Positions 1 through 9,174 of a DNA stretch of 9,214 nt are shown here, in pieces (position 1 is the first letter of the stretch; every line of letters starts with the position of its first letter). The translations under genes were made by a program, and so were the position numbers. The notes beneath the pieces were generated by a model. It did not search any database, was not told where the DNA came from, and saw nothing but the letters and a program-made list of their open reading frames with translations. The DNA comes from Calditrichia bacterium (GTDB lineage: Bacteria; Calditrichota; Calditrichia; RBG-13-44-9; J075), in contig JACKAP010000038.1 in NCBI GenBank assembly GCA_020635015.1, positions 1 through 9,214 of the forward strand, written 5' to 3'.

Positions 1-19
1 GTAATTTGGGTTGTTTTAC

Positions 20-47
20 TTTATCCTTTAACCTTTATCCTTTAACC
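20..47. repeat. Perfect tandem duplication of a 14-mer
   Basis: The 14-mer TTTATCCTTTAACC occurs twice back to back (20-33 and 34-47) in the AT-rich stretch just downstream of the last operon gene. There is no hairpin or T-run, so it does not look like a terminator. It is probably a small slippage duplication. No function can be assigned. Confidence 0.7.
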
Positions 48-64
48 TTCCGTTAATCTTCTGC

Positions 65-574
65 TTAGGCAATAATCTTCACCAGTTCATCCACCAGCCG
101 CTCGAAGGTCTCGGTGGTGAATTGCGAAGTGATCTTCTCGTAGCGCTTGTCCTGGATCGAATACTGGTAGCGTTGAAAATGGGCCTTGTTGCCCTCATCA
201 AGCATGATTTCGTAATAGTACTTGGCATTATCCGCCTTGTGGGGAGGATAACTGCGCAATTGGGCGCATTTGTTCTGGCGGTCCATTTCGATCAGCTTGA
301 ATTCTTCCAGCAAAAAGGTGACCCGTTTCTGGATCGCTTCCGCCTGCTCATCCAGGCGCCGGTTGATGGCGCTCACCTCCAGCACCGGCCGGGTTTTGGC
401 AACCGAGATGTAGTCGACCACGATCCCAAAGCGGTCGATGTCCTTGAATTTGACATGAAACAGGTAATCCGCATCTTCTCTTTGGTAATAATACAGTTTC
501 TGCTTGGGATCGGCAGCGCCGTGATGTTTCTCTTCCCGGATCTCTTTCGACAATATCTTACCGTAATTCAGCAT
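65..574 (-). CDS. Uncharacterised 169-residue protein at the end of the prkA operon
   Basis: I do not recognise this family. The protein is soluble, with no signal peptide or membrane segment. The N-terminal half is rich in Tyr, Asp and Lys and looks like mixed beta strands (residues about 26-60). Residues about 66-100 are a charged, helix-forming stretch that may form a short coiled coil. The C-terminal part is again strand/helix (YYYEIML, then TFERLVDELVKII). The ATG at 574 is preceded by a G-rich Shine-Dalgarno-like run at 581-585. Its start lies 21 bases after the spoVR stop on the same strand, so it is very likely co-transcribed with prkA, yhbH and spoVR. By position it could be an accessory protein of that stress module, but this is inference from location only. 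I am fairly sure the gene is real and know nothing firm about its function. Confidence 0.8.
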   Translation of the reverse strand: MLNYGKILSKEIREEKHHGAADPKQKLYYYQREDADYLFHVKFKDIDRFGIVVDYISVAKTRPVLEVSAINRRLDEQAEAIQKRVTFLLEEFKLIEMDRQNKCAQLRSYPPHKADNAKYYYEIMLDEGNKAHFQRYQYSIQDKRYEKITSQFTTETFERLVDELVKIIA

Positions 575-595
575 TGCACACCCCCATGTCGTTTA

Positions 596-2076
<1,481 letters not shown>

Positions 2077-2080
<4 letters not shown>

Positions 2081-3186
2081 TTGCCCTTTCCTAAAAAGTC
2101 TTTGATCGAGTCATAGATGGCATCTTTGTCGGGGATATAGGACAGCACCACATTTTCATGCTCGCTCTTTACATGCTCATCGAGGAAATCGATAAACTCC
2201 CCGCTGCCGTAGGTGCTCTCCACCTGCCCGTAGCCGAAGAGATTGACCCGGGGCAACAGGCGGCTGTGGAGGATCTCCGCGCAGGCCTTGTTGTCTTCCC
2301 GCGACCAGTTATCGCCGTCAGAGAAGTGGAAGGCGTAGATGTTCCATTCATCGGAGGGATAGTCCGCCTCGATCACCCGGGCGCAGAGTTCATAGGCGGA
2401 GGAGATCACCGTGCCGCCGTTTTCCCGCACCGTGAAGAAGGTGTCGCGGTCAACCTCCCCGGCCTGGGCGTCGTGAATGATATAGCGGGTGCTCAGGCCC
2501 TTGTACTGATACTGCAGCCAGGTATCGATCCAAAAGGTCTCCAGGCGCACGATATGCTTCTGCTCGTCCCACATCGATCCGGAGACATCCATCATGTAGA
2601 TGATCACCGCATTGCTTTCCGGCAGGGAAGTGGTTTTCCAGGAACGGTAGCGGAAATCGTCGCGGATCGGGATGATCTGCGGTTTATCGATATTGAACTG
2701 TCCGGAGATGATCTGCCGCTTCAGCGCCTCGCGGAAGGTCTTCTTAAAATGGCGCAGCGACTCCGGCCCCACCCGGCTGATGCCGGAATAGCGGTCTTTC
2801 TCGGTCACGATCTGCTTTTTTCCCCGCGGCTCGATGTTGGGCAGTTCCAGCTCTTCTCCGATGATCTCGGCCAACTCGTCCAGGGTCAGTTCCACCTCCC
2901 GGAGATGTTGCCCGGGCTGGTTGCCGGCCTGGCCCTGGCCTTCCGCGTCGTCATCGCCGCCGACCGGGGTGCCCGGCTCGCCTTCGCCCTGGCTGGCGCC
3001 TCCCTTGCCGTTCTCGCCGAAACGGAAACGGGGGATATCGATCTGGGGCAGGGGAATGCTGATCAGGTCCTTCCCCTTGCGCCCGATCATCTCGCCGCTG
3101 GAAATATACTTCCGGAGATTGTCCTTGATCTTGCCCTTGATGATCTGCCGGAAGCGGTTGTAATCGTTGTCGATGTGCATCAGCAT
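2077..3186 (-). CDS. yhbH: YeaH/YhbH family (DUF444) VWA-domain protein
   Basis: This DUF444 protein (369 residues from the chosen start) is the usual partner of PrkA (E. coli yeaG-yeaH, B. subtilis prkA-yhbH). The N-terminal region has the family's basic helix and a GRKGKDLISIPL motif (residues 35-46). A low-complexity Gly/Gln/Asp linker follows (about 58-92), then an acidic helix ending in ELELPNIEP (112-120). The C-terminal half is a von Willebrand A fold: MIDAS motif DVSGSM (200-205), a GGT loop (257-259) and FHFSDGDN (286-293). These are the expected metal-site positions for VWA-type binding. It is predicted cytoplasmic, and its role is probably as an adaptor or scaffold for the PrkA AAA+ machine. 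I chose the ATG at 3186 because AAAGGAG lies 11 bases upstream; the longer reading frame begins at a TTG (3234) inside the prkA coding end. The start is 22 bases after the prkA stop, and the stop overlaps the spoVR start. Confidence 0.96.
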
Positions 3187-3197
3187 GAAGCGTTCGT

Positions 3198-3204
3198 CTC
3201 CTTT
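3198..3204 (-). promoter_or_regulatory. Ribosome binding site of the yhbH-type gene
   Basis: AAAGGAG on the minus strand lies 11 bases upstream of the ATG at 3186 and just beyond the prkA stop codon (TAA, 3209-3211). It favours this ATG over the upstream TTG at 3234, which overlaps prkA. A second ATG two codons further in (3180) cannot be excluded. Confidence 0.7.
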
Positions 3205-3208
3205 GGGC

Positions 3209-5269
<2,061 letters not shown>

Positions 5270-5278
5270 AATGATAGT

Positions 5279-5283
5279 CTCCT
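5279..5283 (-). promoter_or_regulatory. Ribosome binding site of prkA
   Basis: AGGAG on the minus strand is nine bases from the prkA ATG at 5269. It sits in the 21-base gap after the small upstream ORF, so that gap has no room for a separate promoter. The promoter must lie within or upstream of the small ORF. Confidence 0.75.
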
Positions 5284-5290
5284 GCGATTT

Positions 5291-5563
5291 TTAGAGTTTG
5301 TTATTGTCAATAGATAGAACAACATCCTGGTAATACCATTCATCCATGAATCCTGGCTTGCTTAGAAAGGAAAAGGAGACCGTATTCTCATGGGAGGAAG
5401 CGTGGAAACCGTATTCGGGCGCGTTGCTTGAGAACCGTAATCTGAAAGGCTGAACATCCGTGAAGAAATACGTTTTTTCACCGGATATCAAGTTTGTCGA
5501 TAGAGCATCATCCCGCCGTTTGTCAAATATACAATAAATGTTTTTCATTTCAAAAGATATCAC
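5291..5563 (-). CDS. Small AT-rich hypothetical protein upstream of prkA
   Basis: I do not recognise this product. The frame gives 90 residues from a GTG at 5563, or 85 from the ATG at 5548, which I find the more natural start. Neither has a clear Shine-Dalgarno sequence, unlike prkA. The protein is soluble-looking, rich in Ser, Phe, Tyr and Asn, with a probable beta-rich core (KTYFFTDVQPFRLRF, residues about 30-44, and TVSFSF, about 61-66). There is no signal peptide or membrane segment. Its base composition is visibly more AT-rich than prkA and the genes after it, which fits either a recently acquired gene or an AT-rich leader that is open by chance. It ends 21 bases before the prkA start and would be the first gene of that operon. 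Confidence 0.42.
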   Translation of the reverse strand: MISFEMKNIYCIFDKRRDDALSTNLISGEKTYFFTDVQPFRLRFSSNAPEYGFHASSHENTVSFSFLSKPGFMDEWYYQDVVLSIDNNKL

Positions 5564-5599
5564 TGCAAATAATTATTTTTCTTTTTGACGAAATTTAGG

Positions 5600-5638
5600 C
5601 AAGTTGTAAAATCTTTTTTATCATGTGTTTACAACTTG
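5600..5638. promoter_or_regulatory. 11-bp inverted repeat upstream of the prkA operon
   Basis: CAAGTTGTAAA (5600-5610) is the exact reverse complement of TTTACAACTTG (5628-5638), separated by 17 AT-rich bases. It lies about 50 bases upstream of the first ORF of the prkA operon. The arm spacing would suit a dimeric DNA-binding protein, and the arms contain TTGTAA/TTTACA, which resemble -35 elements. Whether it is an operator or only a stem-loop cannot be told from the sequence. Confidence 0.4.
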
Positions 5639-5755
5639 AGCCTGCCTTTCCGCTGTAGTTGATTAAACCCACTATCCGGGGAAAAGGTTCAATTGGGCCA
5701 GCACGCAGGAGAAGTGCCCGCAACCGCCCCTGATTGGCTTGCTGAACGCTGCGTT

Positions 5756-5794
5756 CCCGAAATAATTCGGGATCCCCGCCTTGACAGTGCGGGG
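5756..5794. repeat. Two adjacent small hairpins
   Basis: CCCGAA-ATAA-TTCGGG (5756-5771) is followed at once by CCCCGC (5774-5779) pairing with GCGGGG (5789-5794) across nine bases. Both stems are perfect. They belong to the palindrome cluster of this spacer and look like repetitive extragenic palindromes, not gene terminators, because no gene ends beside them. Confidence 0.6.
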
Positions 5795-5876
5795 AATAAT
5801 TTGGTGCAAAAATAAGCGAAACGGCGCGGCGCTTGTTGTCGGTAATTGAATCGGTCCCTTGATGCGGCGCGGGTTT

Positions 5877-5989
5877 GGGACCGCCCCTGACGGGGCTCTG
5901 ACGGATGGGTGAGTTTTGATCCACCGGCCTGGCGGCCGGTGGTGACGTGGGACGCCCCTGACGGGGCTGATGCGGAGGTGAAATCAAAA
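5877..5989. repeat. Imperfect direct repeat carrying GCCCCTGACGGGGC palindromes
   Basis: Two similar units begin with GGGAC(C)GCCCCTGACGGGG. The palindromic core GCCCC-TGAC-GGGGC is at 5883-5896 and again at 5954-5967. Each core is followed by a similar G-rich stretch and then a TGA-rich, T/A-rich tail. A partial, diverged third core (CGCCCCTGATTGGC) appears near 5726. The units flank a separate perfect hairpin at 5921-5942. The arrangement resembles REP clusters. Confidence 0.6.
5921..5942. repeat. Perfect 9-bp hairpin with a 4-base loop
   Basis: CCACCGGCC (5921-5929) pairs perfectly with GGCCGGTGG (5934-5942) around TGGC. It sits between the two GCCCCTGACGGGGC units. It has no following T-run on either strand, so it is not a typical terminator. 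Confidence 0.65.
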
Positions 5990-6003
5990 ACATTGCGCAT
6001 TGC

Positions 6004-6045
6004 CCCTTTTGTAGCCGCACGCTTCAGCATGCGGCTACAAAAGGG
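6004..6045. repeat. REP-like palindrome with 16-bp perfect arms
   Basis: CCCTTTTGTAGCCGCA (6004-6019) is the exact reverse complement of 6030-6045, around a ten-base loop that itself contains GC-TTCA-GC. The GTAGCCGCA...TGCGGCTAC core resembles repetitive palindromes scattered between genes in several environmental bacterial groups. It is most likely one copy of a dispersed family. The same core does not recur in this window, so copy number cannot be judged here. Confidence 0.7.
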
Positions 6046-6074
6046 AATTCATTGCCGCTAGTTCCCAAGGATTT

Positions 6075-6146
6075 AAACCTGCTGTTCAAAAAAGCGCGCT
6101 GCCGGTGAAGTACAACCGGCCGCGCGCTTTTTTGAACAGCAGGTTT
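6075..6146. terminator. Long bidirectional hairpin terminator of the PepSY-like gene
   Basis: A 25-base perfect arm (6075-6099) pairs with 6122-6146. After one T/C mismatch, GCCGGT (6101-6106) pairs with ACCGGC (6115-6120) around an eight-base loop. The GC-rich upper stem with GCGCGC is followed by TTTTTT on both strands, the layout of an intrinsic terminator working in either direction. The lower stem extends well beyond the T-run. On the minus strand it begins four bases after the stop of the PepSY-like gene. It also separates that gene from the spacer before the prkA operon. Confidence 0.88.
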
Positions 6147-6150
6147 GGTG

Positions 6151-6633
6151 CTAGATGCGGTACTTTTCGAGGAGGCGGGCGTCGTCGGAAAAATGGAGCT
6201 CAAACTTGCTTTCCCGGCCGTTTTGTGCGCCGCGAACTTTGACTTCGTAGTACACCTGATGCCGGTTGACCACTTTTTCTGCCTGGCGGATCTCGAAGCG
6301 GTCGAAAATGGTGCCGATCACCAGATTGATATCGCGGGGCAGATCGTTAGAGGTGATCCGCTCTTCCAATTCGACCAGTTCGCCGTCGTCGGCGAAAGAC
6401 GCTTCGGTATGCTGCTGCCCGAGGTTAAAACGGAATTCATATACATCATACCCTTCTTTTTGCTTGCGGGCATAGCTTTCGATCTCGGCGCCGGGGTAGA
6501 GCCGGGAAAAAGCCTTCTGAACCTCCCGGGGCAGGTCTTCCCGGGTCAGCGGGTGCGATTCAAACAGATAATGGTTGAACATCCAGCCGATGCCGGCATA
6601 AATCAAAATGTTGAATAAAAGAGCGATTCTCAT
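6151..6633 (-). CDS. Membrane-anchored PepSY-like protein
   Basis: This is a 160-residue protein with an N-terminal signal or membrane anchor (residues 4-19, hydrophobic, after MR). Two tandem PepSY-like repeats then face the periplasm. The first (about 34-92) reads LPREVQKAF..YPGAEI....YEFRF...ASFADDGELVE; the second (about 97-158) reads NDLPRDINLVI....FEIRQAEK....YYEVKV....FELHFSDDARLLE. This pattern fits the PepSY_like (BLIP-fold) group, whose small secreted members are often encoded beside two-component systems; their ligand is generally unknown. The ATG at 6633 is chosen because AAGGAG lies seven bases upstream; the longer open frame to 6792 runs through CGCGGATGA repeats and is spurious. 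The gene is downstream of the sensor kinase but has its own upstream region with a regulator-type direct repeat and its own terminator, so it is probably a separate unit. The family call is good but not certain; the role is unknown. Confidence 0.85.
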   Translation of the reverse strand: MRIALLFNILIYAGIGWMFNHYLFESHPLTREDLPREVQKAFSRLYPGAEIESYARKQKEGYDVYEFRFNLGQQHTEASFADDGELVELEERITSNDLPRDINLVIGTIFDRFEIRQAEKVVNRHQVYYEVKVRGAQNGRESKFELHFSDDARLLEKYRI

Positions 6634-6640
6634 CCCTGGG

Positions 6641-6646
6641 CTCCTT
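6641..6646 (-). promoter_or_regulatory. Ribosome binding site fixing the PepSY-like gene start
   Basis: AAGGAG on the minus strand, preceded by an A-run, is seven bases from the ATG at 6633. It is the strongest ribosome site in the window and rules against the longer upstream reading. Confidence 0.8.
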
Positions 6647-6652
6647 TTTTTA

Positions 6653-6689
6653 AACAATATTGTTGTTACCCTATCAAATTCGAGGGTAA
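6653..6689. promoter_or_regulatory. Two small palindromes in the leader of the PepSY-like gene
   Basis: AACAATATTGTT (6653-6664) is a perfect 12-base palindrome just upstream of the ribosome site. TTACCCT (6666-6672) pairs with AGGGTAA (6683-6689) across ten bases. Both lie between the CTTAAT direct repeat and the start codon, where promoter and 5' leader are expected. They may be operator sites or RNA stems; a clear -10 box is not visible. Confidence 0.4.
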
Positions 6690-6702
6690 TGTAAACATCA
6701 AA

Positions 6703-6722
6703 TATTAAGAAATTATTAAGAA
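6703..6722 (-). promoter_or_regulatory. Direct repeat CTTAAT-N5-CTTAAT, a candidate OmpR-family regulator box
   Basis: On the minus strand CTTAAT occurs at 6720-6715 and 6709-6704, separated by exactly five bases. The match extends to nine identical bases in each copy (plus strand TATTAAGAA at 6703-6711 and 6714-6722), with an 11-base period. This is the half-site sequence and spacing known for PmrA boxes (YTTAAK-N5-YTTAAK) and close to QseB sites. It lies 71-89 bases upstream of the PepSY-like start. The regulator encoded at 8341-9015 is the obvious candidate binder. Confidence 0.6.
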
Positions 6723-6729
6723 GTGGGGA

Positions 6730-6920
6730 ATAGAACGCGGATGACGCGGATGACGCGGAATTACGCGGATTCTTTTGTGGTGCTTCGCTCAATTATATCA
6801 AAGGTTTACCCCCAATAACACAAAGTAGGCGCTAAGTTCCCAGAGAAACTTCTATTTTTTATGTATTTGTCGTTTAATTAAGCCGTTTATCCGCGAGAAT
6901 CCGCGTCATCCGCGTTCTAT
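6730..6920. mobile_element. MITE-like element with 22-bp inverted ends and CGCGG repeats
   Basis: Bases 6730-6751 are the exact reverse complement of 6899-6920, giving a roughly 190-bp element between the kinase stop and the PepSY-like promoter. Just inside the ends are short tandem CGCGG-containing units: four on the left (6736, 6745, 6754, 6764) and three inverted on the right (6891, 6901, 6910). The interior is AT-rich and has no coding potential. No target duplication is obvious. It could be a non-autonomous mobile element or simply two opposed copies of a common extragenic repeat. With its flanks it fills most of the 6634-6943 spacer. Confidence 0.5.
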
Positions 6921-6943
6921 GGCAGGTGTGCGGGGGGAATTTA

Positions 6944-8341
6944 CTACCAGGCGGGGAGCTCCACTGTGACCGTGCATCCCAGCCCCGGGGCGCTCTCTAA
7001 CTGAAGACGCCCCAGGTGAGCCTCGGCGATCCATTTGGCGATCGGCAATCCCAGCCCGCTGCCTTTGCCGGTTTGATGGCTGTTCTCGGCGCGGTAAAAG
7101 CGTTCGAACAGGCGCGGGAGATCTTTAGCGGGGATGCCGATGCCGTTGTCGACCACCGTCACCAGCACCCGGCCGGCCGCTTCGGCACATGTTACGGCAA
7201 TCCGCCCGCCTTCCGGGGTGTACTTGATGGCATTGTCGATTAAATTCATAAACAGCCGTTTCAGATAGCGGGGATCGCCCCCAACCCGTATGGTCGGAGG
7301 GGGCTGCCAGATAATTTCCTGCTGCTTCAGTTCGGCGATCACTCGCAGGTCGCCGATCAACTGGCTGAGCAGTTGGGTGAGATCGGTTTCCTGTCGCTCC
7401 AGGTTGGAAAGGTCCTCCAGGGAGCGGGAGAGCAGCGAGAGGTCATCGACCATCTTTGACAGCCGGGCCAGTTCTTCTACGTCGCCGGCCAGTTTCTCAC
7501 GGAGTTCCTGGGGAAGGTTGCCGTTGGAGAGCTCCGGCTCCCAGTGGGTGCGCAGGACCGTCAGCGGCGTTTTCAGTTCATGGGAGATATTGCTGAGCAG
7601 CTGCCGCTGTTGCCGGAAGGAGGCTTCCAGGCGCTGCAGCAGGTTGTTGAAGGTAATTGCCAGCCGGCCGACCTCGTCCTTGTAGTTGATCACCGGCAAG
7701 CGCTGGTTGAGATTCTCGAAGCTGATGCGCTCGGCCCGGTTGGCCATCAAGGATACCGGGCGGATCAGGCGATTGACCACATAAAAGCTGGCGGCGGCAA
7801 CCGTGATCAGCACCAGGGGCAGAGAGGCCAGCAATAATTTGCGGAAGAATGCCAGGGAGTTGTTGATATGCTTCAGCGGCTCTCCAACCTCAACCCAATA
7901 CAAAGCACCCGCTTCCGGATCGCGGATGACTGCGAGGATAATGCTGCGGTAATCTTTCTCACGGTCGATCTGGAAATTGCGGTAAAAATATTTCGGCTTC
8001 CGCCCGACATGGGCCCGTGCCGCCTCCAGCGGGAAGGCCACCGGATCATCCCGGTAGCGGTCCGATTGGAAATAGATCCCGCCGGAGGGATCGACGATCC
8101 GCACCCAATTATTGCGCGCCTGTTCGTAATTGTTGGTGCCTGCTTCCAAAAAAGTGAAATAACCCTGGTCGGTTCCGTAGCTGTCTTCGATGGCGTCGGC
8201 GAGGAGGTAGAGCTGGCGGTCGAACTGCTCATGCAGCAGCCGGTCCAGCCCGAAATAGAGAAATGCGCCGAAAGTGATAAAGAGAATAAAGACCACCAGC
8301 GTGCTGAAGATGGTCATACGGGTTTTGATCAGCTTGAGCAT
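6944..8341 (-). CDS. Two-component sensor histidine kinase
   Basis: This is a 465-residue inner-membrane kinase of the classical HAMP type. Order of parts: TM1 (about 10-32), a periplasmic sensor region of about 130 residues (33-166) with aromatic and charged stretches, TM2 (169-191), HAMP (192-245), HisKA with H-box SHELKTPL (phospho-acceptor His254), then the ATPase domain with N-box NLIDNAIKY (366-374), G1 DNGIG (398-402), FERFYR (412-417) and G2 GSGLGL (427-432). All catalytic motifs are intact. The start at 8341 is chosen because its ATG shares one base with the regulator's TGA (TGATG), typical of coupled translation; an in-frame start further up (8380) would lie inside the regulator gene. 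It should phosphorylate the partner regulator. The sensor region matches no ligand-binding domain that I can name; heavy-metal or envelope-stress kinases are the nearest in layout. Confidence 0.95.
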   Translation of the reverse strand: MLKLIKTRMTIFSTLVVFILFITFGAFLYFGLDRLLHEQFDRQLYLLADAIEDSYGTDQGYFTFLEAGTNNYEQARNNWVRIVDPSGGIYFQSDRYRDDPVAFPLEAARAHVGRKPKYFYRNFQIDREKDYRSIILAVIRDPEAGALYWVEVGEPLKHINNSLAFFRKLLLASLPLVLITVAAASFYVVNRLIRPVSLMANRAERISFENLNQRLPVINYKDEVGRLAITFNNLLQRLEASFRQQRQLLSNISHELKTPLTVLRTHWEPELSNGNLPQELREKLAGDVEELARLSKMVDDLSLLSRSLEDLSNLERQETDLTQLLSQLIGDLRVIAELKQQEIIWQPPPTIRVGGDPRYLKRLFMNLIDNAIKYTPEGGRIAVTCAEAAGRVLVTVVDNGIGIPAKDLPRLFERFYRAENSHQTGKGSGLGLPIAKWIAEAHLGRLQLESAPGLGCTVTVELPAW

Positions 8342-9015
8342 CAGGCCGCCGTTTTTTTGATGATATACCCGATGCCCCATACCGTGGCGATCAGTTGGTT
8401 CCCGTCATCACAGAGTTTCTTGCGCAGGTTGCGGATGTGCACATCCACCACATTGGTCATCAGGTCGAAGTTGTCATCCCACACATGCTCGGCGATCGAC
8501 AGCCGGGAGACCACCCGGTTCATGTTAAATAGCAGCAGTTCCAGGATGCCGTATTCCCGGGGAGTCAGGGAGACCGTTTCCTCGTTGACCCATACCTCAT
8601 GGGAAAGGGTATTTACCTTTAACTTGTCGACGGTGATGACCGGGCTGTTTACCGGGGTGTTGCGGCGCAGCAGCGCCCGGATCCGGGCGAGCAGTTCCGG
8701 GGTGGCAAACGGTTTGGGGAGGTAGTCGTCGGCGCCGCTGTCCAGTCCGGCAATTTTATCTTCAAGCTGGTTCCGGGCGGTCAGCAGAATGACCGGGGTG
8801 GCGATGTTCTCCTCGCGGAGGTGCTTCAGCACCGTTAGGCCGTCCATCTTGGGCAGGTTGATGTCGAGAACAATCAGGTTGTAATTCTCCACGTAAGCGC
8901 TCTCCCAGGCCTGCATGCCGTCATGCGCCAGATGCACCACGTACCCCTCCCGGGTGAGCAGGGATTGCAGATTCTTCGCCAGCTTGATGTCGTCTTCTAC
9001 GATGAGGATACGCAT
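8341..9015 (-). CDS. OmpR-family response regulator
   Basis: This is a 224-residue DNA-binding response regulator. The receiver domain (1-118) has the acidic pocket E7/D8/D9, phospho-acceptor D51 in IVLDINLPKMDG, T79 and K101 in YLPKPF. The winged-helix domain (about 125-221) shows LTPREYGILELL, the recognition-helix region TNVVDVHIRNLRKKL and the wing TVWGIGYII. All expected residues are present. Sequence style is near the PmrA/QseB/CusR branch, which binds direct repeats with an 11-base period. Such a repeat lies upstream of the PepSY-like gene (6703-6722). The gene overlaps the kinase gene by one base. The ATG at 9015 gives a complete receiver domain starting MRILIVEDD. There is no good ribosome site, because a tandem repeat array begins three bases upstream. 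Confidence 0.96.
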   Translation of the reverse strand: MRILIVEDDIKLAKNLQSLLTREGYVVHLAHDGMQAWESAYVENYNLIVLDINLPKMDGLTVLKHLREENIATPVILLTARNQLEDKIAGLDSGADDYLPKPFATPELLARIRALLRRNTPVNSPVITVDKLKVNTLSHEVWVNEETVSLTPREYGILELLLFNMNRVVSRLSIAEHVWDDNFDLMTNVVDVHIRNLRKKLCDDGNQLIATVWGIGYIIKKTAA

Positions 9016-9017
9016 GG

Positions 9018-9174
9018 TTTGCTCGCTTTCGCTCGCGATGTTAGTTCGCTGCGCTCACGATGTTTGCTCGCTTTCGCTCACGATGTTTGCTCGCTTTCGC
9101 TCGCGATGTTAGTTCGCTTCGCTCACGATATTTGCTCACTTTGTTCGCGATATTTGTTCGCTGCGCTCACGATG
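9018..9174. repeat. Seven imperfect 22-23-nt tandem repeats upstream of the regulator gene
   Basis: Seven units run back to back, lengths 23, 22, 23, 23, 22, 22 and 22. On the plus strand each begins TTTG or TTAG, has a GCTCGCTTTCGCTC-type middle and ends in CACGAT or CGCGAT plus G/A. Units 1 and 4 are identical. Two length classes partly alternate, which suggests that some duplications involved a 45-base double unit. The array occupies the expected promoter-leader region of the response regulator and ends two bases before its start codon. It is open in some frames by chance and is not coding. Confidence 0.9.

Larger units (their letters stand above)
5564..6150. other. Non-coding spacer dense in palindromic repeats
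   Basis: This 587-base stretch contains no convincing gene. The open frames across it have repeat-derived, Pro/Arg/Gln-rich translations, no ribosome site and no recognisable domain. Its AT-rich left end (to about 5645) probably holds the prkA operon promoter, though I cannot point to a clean -35/-10 pair. The rest is a series of hairpins listed separately, ending with the terminator of the PepSY-like gene. I see no transposase remnant that I can identify. Confidence 0.7.

Noticed and set aside
5595..6030. Overlapping minus-strand frames of 113 and 141 codons in the repeat spacer
   Set aside because: Their sequence is made from the palindromic repeats, is Pro/Arg/Gln-rich, and has no ribosome site or domain.
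6634..6792. N-terminal extension of the PepSY-like gene
   Set aside because: The extra 53 codons translate the CGCGGATGA repeats (Ser/Ala-rich) and the promoter region; a strong ribosome site supports the start at 6633.
7868..8725. Plus-strand open frame of 285 codons across the kinase and regulator genes
   Set aside because: It runs antisense across two well-supported overlapping genes and has no protein features.
9018..9174. CRISPR array
   Set aside because: The units are contiguous, with no unique spacers between repeats and no cas gene nearby.
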